A DNA stretch of 64,000 nt, taken from assembly GCF_009857435.1 (NCBI RefSeq), contig NZ_WWCK01000001.1, forward strand, positions 496,001 to 560,000, read 5' to 3'. The notes beneath the pieces are model-generated. The model was given only the letters and a program-made list of their open reading frames with translations. It made no database searches and had not been told where the DNA came from. Within the stretch, counting starts at the first letter, position 1. Every line of letters starts with the position of its first letter. Shown one piece after another: positions 1 through 7,759 of this stretch. Both the position numbers and the translations under genes were made by a program. Origin of the DNA: Duganella rivi. Lineage in GTDB: Bacteria > Pseudomonadota > Gammaproteobacteria > Burkholderiales > Burkholderiaceae_D.

Positions 1-537
1 AAGGTCCACACCGCGCGCGAGATCGAGCTGCCGTTTGCCGTGACTTTGGCGCAAGCGCTGCCAGAGGGCACGAAAATGGATTGGATTATCGAAAAAGCCA
101 TCGAACTGGGCGTGTCCGGCTTCCAGCCGCTGGCGGCGCAGCGCTGCGTGGTCAAGCTGTCGGCCGAGCGCGCCGAGAAAAAACTCGAGCACTGGCGCGG
201 CATCATCGTCTCGGCCAGCGAGCAAAGCGGCCGCAACCGGCTAGCCCAGCTGGCGCCGCCGCAAGACTATAAAAACTGGATTACCCAGCAAGATCTGCAT
301 CGCCGCATCATCCTGACGCCGCGCGCCGGGCAATCGCTGGCCGAGTGGGCGCGCCACCAGGCGCCGCAGGCAGTCACGCTGGTGGTCGGCCCCGAAGGCG
401 GTCTCAGCGAACAGGAAGAAGACCTGGCGCTGCGCCACGGCGCCCTGCCCCTGGCCATGGGCCCGCGCATCCTGCGCACCGAAACGGCGGCGCTGGCGGC
501 GGTGTCGATATTAAGTGCAGCCTGGGGCGGCCTCTGA
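1..537 (+). CDS. rsmE: 16S rRNA (uracil-1498-N3)-methyltransferase RsmE, 3' part
   Basis: RsmE uses S-adenosylmethionine to methylate N3 of U1498 in 16S rRNA of the small subunit. The frame is open from base 1, so the gene starts left of the window; about 178 C-terminal residues are visible. Family signatures of the SPOUT knot are clear: KMDWIIEKAIELGV, then VVGPEGGLSEQE and GPRILRTETAALAA, which form the SAM-binding trefoil knot at the C-terminus. The stop at 535-537 is followed at once by a hairpin terminator shared with the convergent receptor gene. The N-terminal PUA-like domain is outside the window. Identification is secure from the knot motifs. Confidence 0.95.
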   Translation, partial: KVHTAREIELPFAVTLAQALPEGTKMDWIIEKAIELGVSGFQPLAAQRCVVKLSAERAEKKLEHWRGIIVSASEQSGRNRLAQLAPPQDYKNWITQQDLHRRIILTPRAGQSLAEWARHQAPQAVTLVVGPEGGLSEQEEDLALRHGALPLAMGPRILRTETAALAAVSILSAAWGGL

Positions 538-554
538 TATAGCGCGCCCCAAAT

Positions 555-596
555 AAAAAAATCCCGCCCAGGCCTTGCGGCCCGGCGGGATTTTTT
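555..596. terminator. Bidirectional rho-independent terminator
   Basis: A-tract plus ATCCCGCC at 555-567 pairs with GGCGGGATTTTTT at 584-596, giving a GC-rich stem with A and T tracts on its two sides. It lies between the convergent rsmE and TonB-receptor genes and can serve both. Confidence 0.85.
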
Positions 597-611
597 ATGC
601 GCGTCTGAAGC

Positions 612-3530
612 TTAGAACTTCAGGTTGGCGCCCACGGTGATCAGACGACCAACTGCGTCGTAGGTCTGTGGGAAGGTATTGCCGCTGTTGACCGCGGTGG
701 TGGAGATGGTGCTACCCACGATAGGCGGTTTCTTGTTCGCTGCGTTGTTGATGCTGATGTTGAAACGCAGGTTCTTCGAGTAGTTGTACACGCCCGACAG
801 GTCGACGTAGTTGAACGCCTTGATGTGCGAGTAAGCAGGCAGGAAGGTGCCAGCCAGCGGCTCGACATCGATAGCGCTGGTGTAACGCCAGTTGTAGCCC
901 AGGGCGAAGTCGCCAACGTTCCAGGTGGTGCGCTGGTTGAACTTGTTCTTGAACACAGGTGCGTTAGCTACGTTGCCGCAAGCGGTCGAGTAGTAGCCCA
1001 GGCAGTCGCGGTTGATCGACACCGAGGTGCCCTGGAAGTCGAAGCTCTGCACGTGGGTGAAGTTCAGGCCCAGGTCGAAGCTGCCGAATTTCGGATCCAG
1101 GCCAATGTTCTTGGCTGGCAGCTTGTAGTTCACGGTCAGGTCGAAACCAGTGGTTTTCTGGTTGCCGGCGTTCGACAGCGGGGTCTGTACACCTTTTGCA
1201 TCCACACCGTTGAAGGTACCGTTGGCTGGGTTACGGCCAATCATGCCGCAGTACGCGTTCAGGGTGTAGCTTGGGTTCAGGTTGTAGCAGCCATCCAGCA
1301 CGTCGGTGGTCGACAGGCTCGAAATCGCTTCTTTAATCTTGATCTGGTAGTAGTCCAGCGAGATTGCCAGCTTAGGCAGCGGTTCCCACACGAAGCCCAG
1401 GGTTTTGGTCTTCGCGACTTCAGGGCCCAGGTTAGGGTTACCGCCGCTCAGGTTGTTGATCTGGCCAGCCGATGGTGCGGACAGCGAACCGATTTCGGTT
1501 TGCGGCACACCGGTCAGACGGCACAGGTTCGACAGGGTGCCGGCGGTATTCGCCTGCGCCTGGTTGATGCGGGTGCCCTGGCATGGGTCAACCGCCAGGT
1601 TCGACAGGCCGGTCACTTGTGGCGCGAACAGTTCGTTCACGTTAGGTGCGCGGGTTGCCTTCTGAACCATACCGCGGAAGCGGATCGACTTGACTGGTTC
1701 CCAGTCGGCGCCCAGTTTCCAGCTGTTGTAGCTCTGGTCGTCCTTGTTGCCCGATTTGAACTGGGTTTCGCGGTAGCCGACGTCAGCATTCAACGAACGG
1801 ACGAATGGCTTGTCCTTGATCAGCGGGATCGACGATTCGATCGCCAGTTCGCGCAGGCGGAAGGTGCCCGAACGGTCTGGGGTTGGCGCGCCGGTGCCCA
1901 GCACTTCGCCGCTGATTTGCGACGCTGCGTCGGACTGGGTGCCAGCGGCAACTTTACGCTGTTCGGCGGTCACTGCGACGTTGATTGGGGTGTTGGCCCA
2001 TGGGCTGACGAACTTCTCGCCCAGGTCGCCCTGGGTCGAGAACGAACCCACGTCCTGTTGCACGGTTTGCAGCAACAGAGCCGACGAGTTGATGAAGGCC
2101 AGCTGGTCGGCGGTGATCGAGCCGGCGGCGCCGAACACGTTCAGCGGTACGCAGTTGTTGGCGGTGTTCACGCAAGCGGTTTTGCTGACAGCGTTCAGTG
2201 CCTGCTGCACTTTCGACATCGAACCCCAGTTCTGGCGGGTTTGCAGTTGGTCCGCTTTACCGCGGGTCCAGTTAGCATCGTAGGTCCAGTCCAGGAAGAA
2301 GTCGCCCTTCACGCCGATGGTGTACTGCAGGGTCTTGTTGTCGAAGTTGTTGTAACGCGGGCCCAGCTCGACGAAGCGGCGGCCGATGGTCATCGGTACG
2401 ATGGTGGTGTTGCCGACCACGCAGTTGGCCGAAGCGATGCCGCGGCGTTCGCAGATCTGCTGACGGGCTGCGTCAGGGATGTACGGGTTGCCGATAGGCA
2501 CTTGGAACACGTTCAGGAAGGTGCCCGACTCAGCCAGGGTCGACGCCACTTTGCTGTTGGTGTAGAAGATGTTGGTGTAGACATCTGCTTTGTCGTTGAT
2601 CTTGTAGTTACCCAGCGCGGTAGCCTGGGTACGATCCAGACCGGTCTGGTAGTAGTTCAGCGGGTTGGTGTTGTAGTTCACCACAGGCTGGATCAGCTTG
2701 CCGCTGGCCGGGTCGATCTGCCAGTTGCCCGACAGGGCGGTGGTGCCGCCGGTGCCTTGGGTGATCGAGAACACGCCAGGGATGGCGGTGCCGGAACCGG
2801 AGATGCCGCCGGTGGTCGAGCTCAGCGAGGTCACGCCGTAAGGACGCGAACCCTGGGTCACTGGATCAGCCGTGGTTTTGCCCAGGCTCACGACCACGTT
2901 GCCGCGGCCGTCATCGAGGTTGGCGCCGATGGTCAGGTCGGTGCGCTTGCGCTTGGCGTCGTGGTATTCGGTGGTGCCACCATAGTTGGTGCCGATTTCG
3001 ATACCGCTGAAGTTACGCTTCAGCTTGAAGTCGACCACACCGGCCACAGCGTCGGCGCCGTAGGCAACCGATGCACCACCGGTCAGCACGTCAACGCGGT
3101 TCAGCAGGGCGACAGGAACGGAGTTGGTGTCGACGGTGCCGTTCAGGTTGAACGGTACAAAACGACGGCCGTCGATCAGCACCAGGGTACGGTTGGCACC
3201 CAGGCCGCGCAGGTCGACGGTGGCGGCGCCAGCGGTACCATTGTTGGTGCCAGGACCGATCGATGGCACGGCCGCTGGCAGCGCCTTGACGAATTCTTCA
3301 ACAGCGACAGGCTGGGACGACTTGATCTCTTCGGCGGTGATCGAGGAAATCGGGCTGGTCGAGGTCGTGCCTGGAGCGGTAATGCGGGTACCGGTCACCT
3401 GCACCGATTCGATTTTTTGCGGTGCGGCTTCCTGTGCAATAGCGTTGTGCATCATTGCGGTCATGCCCACCAGCATCGAGCCGGCGAACACGGTGCGCAA
3501 GGTACGCGACATCATCTTCTCTTGAATCAT
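612..3530 (-). CDS. TonB-dependent outer-membrane receptor
   Basis: A 972-residue outer-membrane barrel that would import a large substrate using TonB/ExbBD energy. A signal peptide (SRTLRTVFAGSMLVG...AIAQ) is followed by a TonB-box-like stretch (KIESVQVTGTRI), the plug domain to about residue 170 (VDLRGLGANRTLVLIDGRR, RVDVLTGGASVAYGADAVAGVV), and a long barrel ending in a terminal Phe (ANLKF). The start at 3530 has GGGAG seven bases upstream; an internal Met pair a few codons on is the alternative. It resembles the receptor at 7760-10465 in its N-terminus and plug. There is no adjacent sigma/anti-sigma pair or hydrolase, so the substrate cannot be told. The annotation as a receptor is secure, the ligand unknown. 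Confidence 0.93.
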   Translation of the reverse strand: MIQEKMMSRTLRTVFAGSMLVGMTAMMHNAIAQEAAPQKIESVQVTGTRITAPGTTSTSPISSITAEEIKSSQPVAVEEFVKALPAAVPSIGPGTNNGTAGAATVDLRGLGANRTLVLIDGRRFVPFNLNGTVDTNSVPVALLNRVDVLTGGASVAYGADAVAGVVDFKLKRNFSGIEIGTNYGGTTEYHDAKRKRTDLTIGANLDDGRGNVVVSLGKTTADPVTQGSRPYGVTSLSSTTGGISGSGTAIPGVFSITQGTGGTTALSGNWQIDPASGKLIQPVVNYNTNPLNYYQTGLDRTQATALGNYKINDKADVYTNIFYTNSKVASTLAESGTFLNVFQVPIGNPYIPDAARQQICERRGIASANCVVGNTTIVPMTIGRRFVELGPRYNNFDNKTLQYTIGVKGDFFLDWTYDANWTRGKADQLQTRQNWGSMSKVQQALNAVSKTACVNTANNCVPLNVFGAAGSITADQLAFINSSALLLQTVQQDVGSFSTQGDLGEKFVSPWANTPINVAVTAEQRKVAAGTQSDAASQISGEVLGTGAPTPDRSGTFRLRELAIESSIPLIKDKPFVRSLNADVGYRETQFKSGNKDDQSYNSWKLGADWEPVKSIRFRGMVQKATRAPNVNELFAPQVTGLSNLAVDPCQGTRINQAQANTAGTLSNLCRLTGVPQTEIGSLSAPSAGQINNLSGGNPNLGPEVAKTKTLGFVWEPLPKLAISLDYYQIKIKEAISSLSTTDVLDGCYNLNPSYTLNAYCGMIGRNPANGTFNGVDAKGVQTPLSNAGNQKTTGFDLTVNYKLPAKNIGLDPKFGSFDLGLNFTHVQSFDFQGTSVSINRDCLGYYSTACGNVANAPVFKNKFNQRTTWNVGDFALGYNWRYTSAIDVEPLAGTFLPAYSHIKAFNYVDLSGVYNYSKNLRFNISINNAANKKPPIVGSTISTTAVNSGNTFPQTYDAVGRLITVGANLKF

Positions 3531-4416
3531 TGTAAAACTCCCATTATTGAACTCCCTTCGCAGAGAGAAACCTAACCATGCACACGCGGACTTTTATTTA
3601 AAAAATCCGGCATATTTAATGGCCAGCCTGAAGGATTCTTTTAACCTGTGATTGATATTAGCCTTGGGACCGAATGGCCCCTGGGGGATTATCAGGGTGC
3701 TGAATCTCGCTTATTAACACCTGGCAAAATCGTGATTTGCAGGCGCATTGCATGAAACCATTGGCTTGCTAAAACTGTCAACCGCGATGACGAAACGTTT
3801 CATGAAAACAACGAAAGCAATACCTGTCGCAATGCAAGTACATTCACGCAGAGTTTTCTGCTGCAACGCACTAATTTTCATTATTTATCTACCAATACCA
3901 AAGATAACCACAGTTTTATTCATGAAAAACCTTGTAAAAATGAATTAAATACTGCAAAAACAGGATAATTATTGTATTTGTATCGCCATGCCGGAGTTGA
4001 CTAGAGCGCAATATTTGTGCGGTGCAGCATTGAAAGTGTGTCATTATGGGCACAAAAGCACTGTTGCCAGCCCGACTCCGCCCGAAAACACCATTACAAC
4101 GGAAGTTTCCAAAAGGAACCATTGTTGTTTTCACGCAACGCACGTTTTCAGTGCAACGGCGGCTAATTTGGTGCATATGCTTATGCGGTTTTCATTTTAT
4201 AAATGAGATTCTCGTTTTATTTAACGACTATTTAAATCTGAATTAAATAAGCCGTACCGGCTTCCGGTATAAACGCCACTGGCGCCGATATTCGCCGGCC
4301 GCGGTTAGACCGGAACCGGCCGCAAAGGGTAAAATAGCGCCTGCGGCCGCTTCCCGGGGGATGGCCGCATCGCTCTCCGCTAGCTACGGAGCCCTGTCAC
4401 CTGCTGGAAACCCACC
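3531..4416. other. Long AT-richer intergenic region between divergent genes
   Basis: About 890 bases separate the receptor start from the flavoprotein start, visibly AT-richer than the flanking genes. I see no convincing gene: the open frames are short, lack good ribosome sites and have no recognisable products. The stretch holds a perfect 10-base palindrome GAAACGTTTC at 3792-3801, flanked on the left by CATGAAAC (3751-3758). It probably carries promoters for both directions. Confidence 0.5.
3792..3801. promoter_or_regulatory. Possible LacI-type operator upstream of TonB receptor
   Basis: GAAACGTTTC is a perfect palindrome of the kind bound by LacI/GalR-family repressors (general family knowledge). 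It lies about 260 bases upstream of the receptor start. CATGAAAC at 3751-3758 and its inverse GTTTCATG at 3797-3804 form a second, wider inverted pair. No LacI gene is in the window, so the assignment is weak. Confidence 0.25.
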
Positions 4417-6054
4417 ATGTTGAGACTGAACGAACTCAAGCTTCCGCTCGATCACGCGGAAGCCGACCTGCCGGCCGCCATCATTGCGCGCCTCGGCATC
4501 CAGGCCGACGAACTGCTCGGCTTTACGATTTACAAGCGCAGCTACGACGCGCGCAAGAAAAGCGCCATCGTCCTGATCTACTCGATCGATATCGAGCTCA
4601 AGAACGAAACCGCGGTGCTCAAGCAGCACCACCACGACCTCCACATCATGCCGTCGCCGGACACCAGCTATAAGTTCGTGGCCGACGGCGCCGCGATTGC
4701 CGCCCGCGCCGATTTCCAGCGCCCGGTGGTGATCGGCATCGGCCCGTGCGGCCTGCTGGCGGCGCTGATCCTGGCGCAGATGGGCTTGCGCCCGATCATC
4801 GTCGAGCGCGGCAAGATCGTGCGCGAGCGCACCGTCGACACCTTTGGCTTCTGGCGCCAGCGCAAGCTCAACCCGGAATCGAACGTGCAGTTCGGCGAGG
4901 GCGGCGCCGGCACCTTCTCCGACGGCAAGCTGTACAGCCAGATCAAGGATCCAAAGCACTACGGCCGCAAGGTGCTGACCGAGTTCGTCAAGGCTGGCGC
5001 GCCGGAAGAAATCATCTACGTGAGCAAGCCGCACATCGGCACTTTCCGCCTGGTGAAGATGGTGGAATCGATGCGCGAAACCATTGAAGCGCTGGGCGGC
5101 GAGTACCGCTTCGAGAGCAAGGTCACCGACATCGATATCGAAGAAAGCGCCGACGGCCGCCAGGTGCGCGGCATCATGCTGGAAAGCGGCGAGAAGATCG
5201 TCACCAACCACGTGATCCTGGCCATCGGCCACAGCGCGCGCGACACCTTCCAGATGCTGTACGACCGCGGCGTCTACATCGAAGCCAAGCCGTTCTCAAT
5301 CGGCTTCCGCGTCGAGCACCCGCAATCGCTGATCGATACCTGCCGCTTCGGCCCCAACGCCGGCCACCCGATCCTGGGCGCGGCCGACTACAAGCTGGTG
5401 CACCATGCGTCCAACGGCCGCGCCGTGTACAGCTTCTGCATGTGCCCGGGCGGCACGGTGGTGGCGGCGGCATCGGAGCCGGGCCGCGTGGTCACCAACG
5501 GCATGAGCCAGTACTCGCGCAACGAGCGCAACGCCAACAGCGCGATCGTGGTCAGCATTTCGCCGGAAGTTGATTATCCCGGCCACCCGCTGGCCGGCGT
5601 GGCGTTCCAGCGCGACCTCGAAGAGAAAGCCTTCCACCTCGGCGGCGGCACCTACAATGCGCCGGGCCAGTTGATGGGCGACTTCGTGGCGGGCAAGGCG
5701 TCGACCGACTTTGGCGCCGTGGTGCCGTCGTACAAACCGGGCATCACCCTGACCGACCTGGCGCAGATCCTGCCGGAGTTTGCCGTGACTGCCTTGCGCG
5801 AAGCCTTACCGGCGTTCGACAAGCAGCTCAAAGGCTACTTCAAGCACGATGCGGTGCTGACCGGGCTGGAGACGCGCACCTCGTCGCCGATCCGCATCAA
5901 GCGCCGCGACGATACGCTGCAAAGCCTGAACACCAAGGGCCTGTTCCCGGCCGGCGAAGGCGCCGGCTACGCGGGCGGCATCTTGTCGGCCGGCGTCGAC
6001 GGCATCAAGGTGGCGGAAGCGGTCGCGCTGTCGCTGGCCGCAGAACAAGCTTAA
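4417..6054 (+). CDS. FAD-dependent dehydrogenase, COG2509 family
   Basis: A 545-residue flavoprotein of the uncharacterised FAD-dependent dehydrogenase family (COG2509). The first ~95 residues form a small domain (LGFTIYKRSYDARKK) typical of these proteins. Then comes the dinucleotide fold (VVIGIGPCGLLAALILAQMG), the family stretch ESNVQFGEGGAGTFSDGKL, and a C-terminal FAD-contact motif (GLFPAGEGAGYAGGILSAGVDG). The cytosolic reaction is not known for the family. It is monocistronic, with a long upstream region and a poorly matched ribosome site. Family assignment is firm; substrate is not. Confidence 0.88.
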   Translation: MLRLNELKLPLDHAEADLPAAIIARLGIQADELLGFTIYKRSYDARKKSAIVLIYSIDIELKNETAVLKQHHHDLHIMPSPDTSYKFVADGAAIAARADFQRPVVIGIGPCGLLAALILAQMGLRPIIVERGKIVRERTVDTFGFWRQRKLNPESNVQFGEGGAGTFSDGKLYSQIKDPKHYGRKVLTEFVKAGAPEEIIYVSKPHIGTFRLVKMVESMRETIEALGGEYRFESKVTDIDIEESADGRQVRGIMLESGEKIVTNHVILAIGHSARDTFQMLYDRGVYIEAKPFSIGFRVEHPQSLIDTCRFGPNAGHPILGAADYKLVHHASNGRAVYSFCMCPGGTVVAAASEPGRVVTNGMSQYSRNERNANSAIVVSISPEVDYPGHPLAGVAFQRDLEEKAFHLGGGTYNAPGQLMGDFVAGKASTDFGAVVPSYKPGITLTDLAQILPEFAVTALREALPAFDKQLKGYFKHDAVLTGLETRTSSPIRIKRRDDTLQSLNTKGLFPAGEGAGYAGGILSAGVDGIKVAEAVALSLAAEQA

Positions 6055-6074
6055 ACCTAAGCTTCAACCCAAGC

Positions 6075-7442
6075 CTAAGCCTTGGCATCCCTTACCGGCA
6101 GCCGCAGCTTGATGCGGCAGCCGGCATCCGGCGCGGTGGCCGCCACCGCGACCTGCCCGCCCATCTGGTGCACAATCGTGTAGACGATGTGCATGCCCAA
6201 TCCCGAACCGCCCTGCCCGCGCTTGGTGGTGAAGAACGGCTCGAACAGGCGTTCGCGCACTTCCGCCGTCAAGCCGACGCCGTCATCGGCAAACTCCAGC
6301 AACAGCCAGTAGGCGCCGCCCTCCAGCGCCATGCGCGCGGCCAGCGATACCTTGCCGGGGCCGCCGTTGGGATAGCCATGCTTGGCCGCGTTCATCAGCA
6401 AGTTCGACAGCACTTGCGACCAGCGCCCGGCATCGAGCCGCGTGCGCAAGTCGGCGGCAATGTCGACTTCGACGCTGATGCCGACCTTGCGCAGCTCCGG
6501 CCCATGCGCCGACACCACGCTCAGCGCATGCTCGCGCAAGGCCACTTCCGTCACATGCTCGCTGCCCTGATCCACCGCCAGCTGCTTGAAGTTGCCGATC
6601 AGGTCGGCCGCGCGCGCCAGGTTGCGCTCGATCAGCTGCGCGCCTTCGCGCAGGCGCTGCGCCGTGGCCTGTAGCTCGGAGCGGCTGACGCGCTCGCCGG
6701 CCACGCACTTGAGCATGTCCTCGGCATAGCTGACCATGGTGGACGCGGCCGTTACCGCCACGCCGATCGGCGTGTTGACCTCGTGCGCCACGCCCGCCAC
6801 CAGCGCGCCCAGTGCCACCATTTTTTCCTGCTCCACCAGCGTTGCCTGGGCCACCAGCAAGGCCTCGGTGCGGCGCACCACCTTGGCTTCCAGCTGCTGC
6901 TCGCGGTCTTGATGCTGCAACTCGGCCGAGCAGCGCGCGGCAAAAATCGACAGCAGCGACAAGGCCAGCAAACGCTTGTCTTCGGAGATCGGCTTGGTGT
7001 CAATGGCCGACAGGATGCCCAGCGGCTGGCCCTCGATATCGAGCATGGGGATGCCGATGTAGCTGTCGGCACCCATATCGACCAGCAAGGTGTCCAGCGG
7101 GTAGTCGGCCTGGATGCCGCTGGCGTGGAAGCACATGCATTGTTCGGTGACGTCCTGGCACGGCGTGTTGCGCAGGCTGTAGTCCATATTCGGCAGGTAG
7201 TCCTGCCCGCCCCACACGGCCAGCGTGCGGATGCCCTCGTCGCCGTCGTCCATGGTGATGCAGCGGCCGGCAATCACGTAGGTGACGTCGAGCGCCCGGG
7301 CCAAATCATGCACCAGGATGCGCATGAACTCCTCGCCGCGCGCGCGGGCGGTCGAGGCCGTGATCGAGCGCAGCGCGGCCTCGGCCAGTGTTCGCCCATC
7401 GGCCGCGTCGAACAGCGGCACCGCCTGCTTCTCCTCGCTCAT
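6075..7442 (-). CDS. GAF-domain sensor histidine kinase
   Basis: A 455-residue soluble histidine kinase. Residues about 25-175 form a GAF-like sensor domain (SYIGIPMLDIEGQPLGILSAID), followed by a coiled-coil segment and the dimerisation box with phospho-acceptor His220 in GVAHEVNTP. The ATPase domain shows the N box (NLLMNAAKHG), DDGVGL, FEPFFTTK and GSGLGMHIV. No membrane segment is seen, so the signal should be cytoplasmic. GGAG lies seven bases before the ATG. No response regulator is adjacent, so the partner is elsewhere (orphan kinase). The gene ends only 20 bases from the convergent flavoprotein gene. Confidence 0.9.
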   Translation of the reverse strand: MSEEKQAVPLFDAADGRTLAEAALRSITASTARARGEEFMRILVHDLARALDVTYVIAGRCITMDDGDEGIRTLAVWGGQDYLPNMDYSLRNTPCQDVTEQCMCFHASGIQADYPLDTLLVDMGADSYIGIPMLDIEGQPLGILSAIDTKPISEDKRLLALSLLSIFAARCSAELQHQDREQQLEAKVVRRTEALLVAQATLVEQEKMVALGALVAGVAHEVNTPIGVAVTAASTMVSYAEDMLKCVAGERVSRSELQATAQRLREGAQLIERNLARAADLIGNFKQLAVDQGSEHVTEVALREHALSVVSAHGPELRKVGISVEVDIAADLRTRLDAGRWSQVLSNLLMNAAKHGYPNGGPGKVSLAARMALEGGAYWLLLEFADDGVGLTAEVRERLFEPFFTTKRGQGGSGLGMHIVYTIVHQMGGQVAVAATAPDAGCRIKLRLPVRDAKA

Positions 7443-7759
7443 GGTTCGGCTCCAGCTCGCTAAGACATCGCAATTGTATCGTTATTTGTCTACGTAAACA
7501 TGGTTGTATGTTTTACGACTGCCTAGCATGTTCCAGCCATAAGTACGCAAAAGTTTTGTATTTTTGTGTAAAAAACTCGTTATTTTGGCAAAAAACCGCA
7601 GGAAGTGTTGTTTATGTCAAAGTTGTTACAGAGCGAGAATTGACCGTGAATCGTGCGGATGGTCTCATGAGCCTGCCATGAATAATTTCATTAATAGAAT
7701 ATTCATGGTGTAAGTTCCAATAATAAAGTAACAAGAAACGCCCCCCAAGGAGTTAATCA
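7443..7759. other. Intergenic promoter region
   Basis: AT-rich spacer between the divergent kinase and TonB-receptor genes. Apart from the inverted repeat at 7676-7708 and a strong AAGGAG ribosome site at 7747-7752, I see nothing gene-like in it. Confidence 0.6.
7676..7708. promoter_or_regulatory. Inverted repeat upstream of TonB receptor
   Basis: CCATGAATA at 7676-7684 is repeated in inverse as TATTCATGG at 7700-7708, a perfect 9-base inverted repeat with a 15-base AT-rich spacer, about 50 bases before the receptor start. It may be an operator or a 5' leader hairpin. Confidence 0.4.

Noticed and set aside
825-3575. Long plus-strand open frame (over 900 codons) antisense to the first TonB receptor
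   Set aside because: It mirrors a high-GC coding strand, has no recognisable domain, and the minus-strand frame has clear receptor motifs.
3748-4246. Short open frames in the AT-rich region before the flavoprotein
   Set aside because: They overlap on both strands, have no ribosome sites of note and give no protein-like composition.
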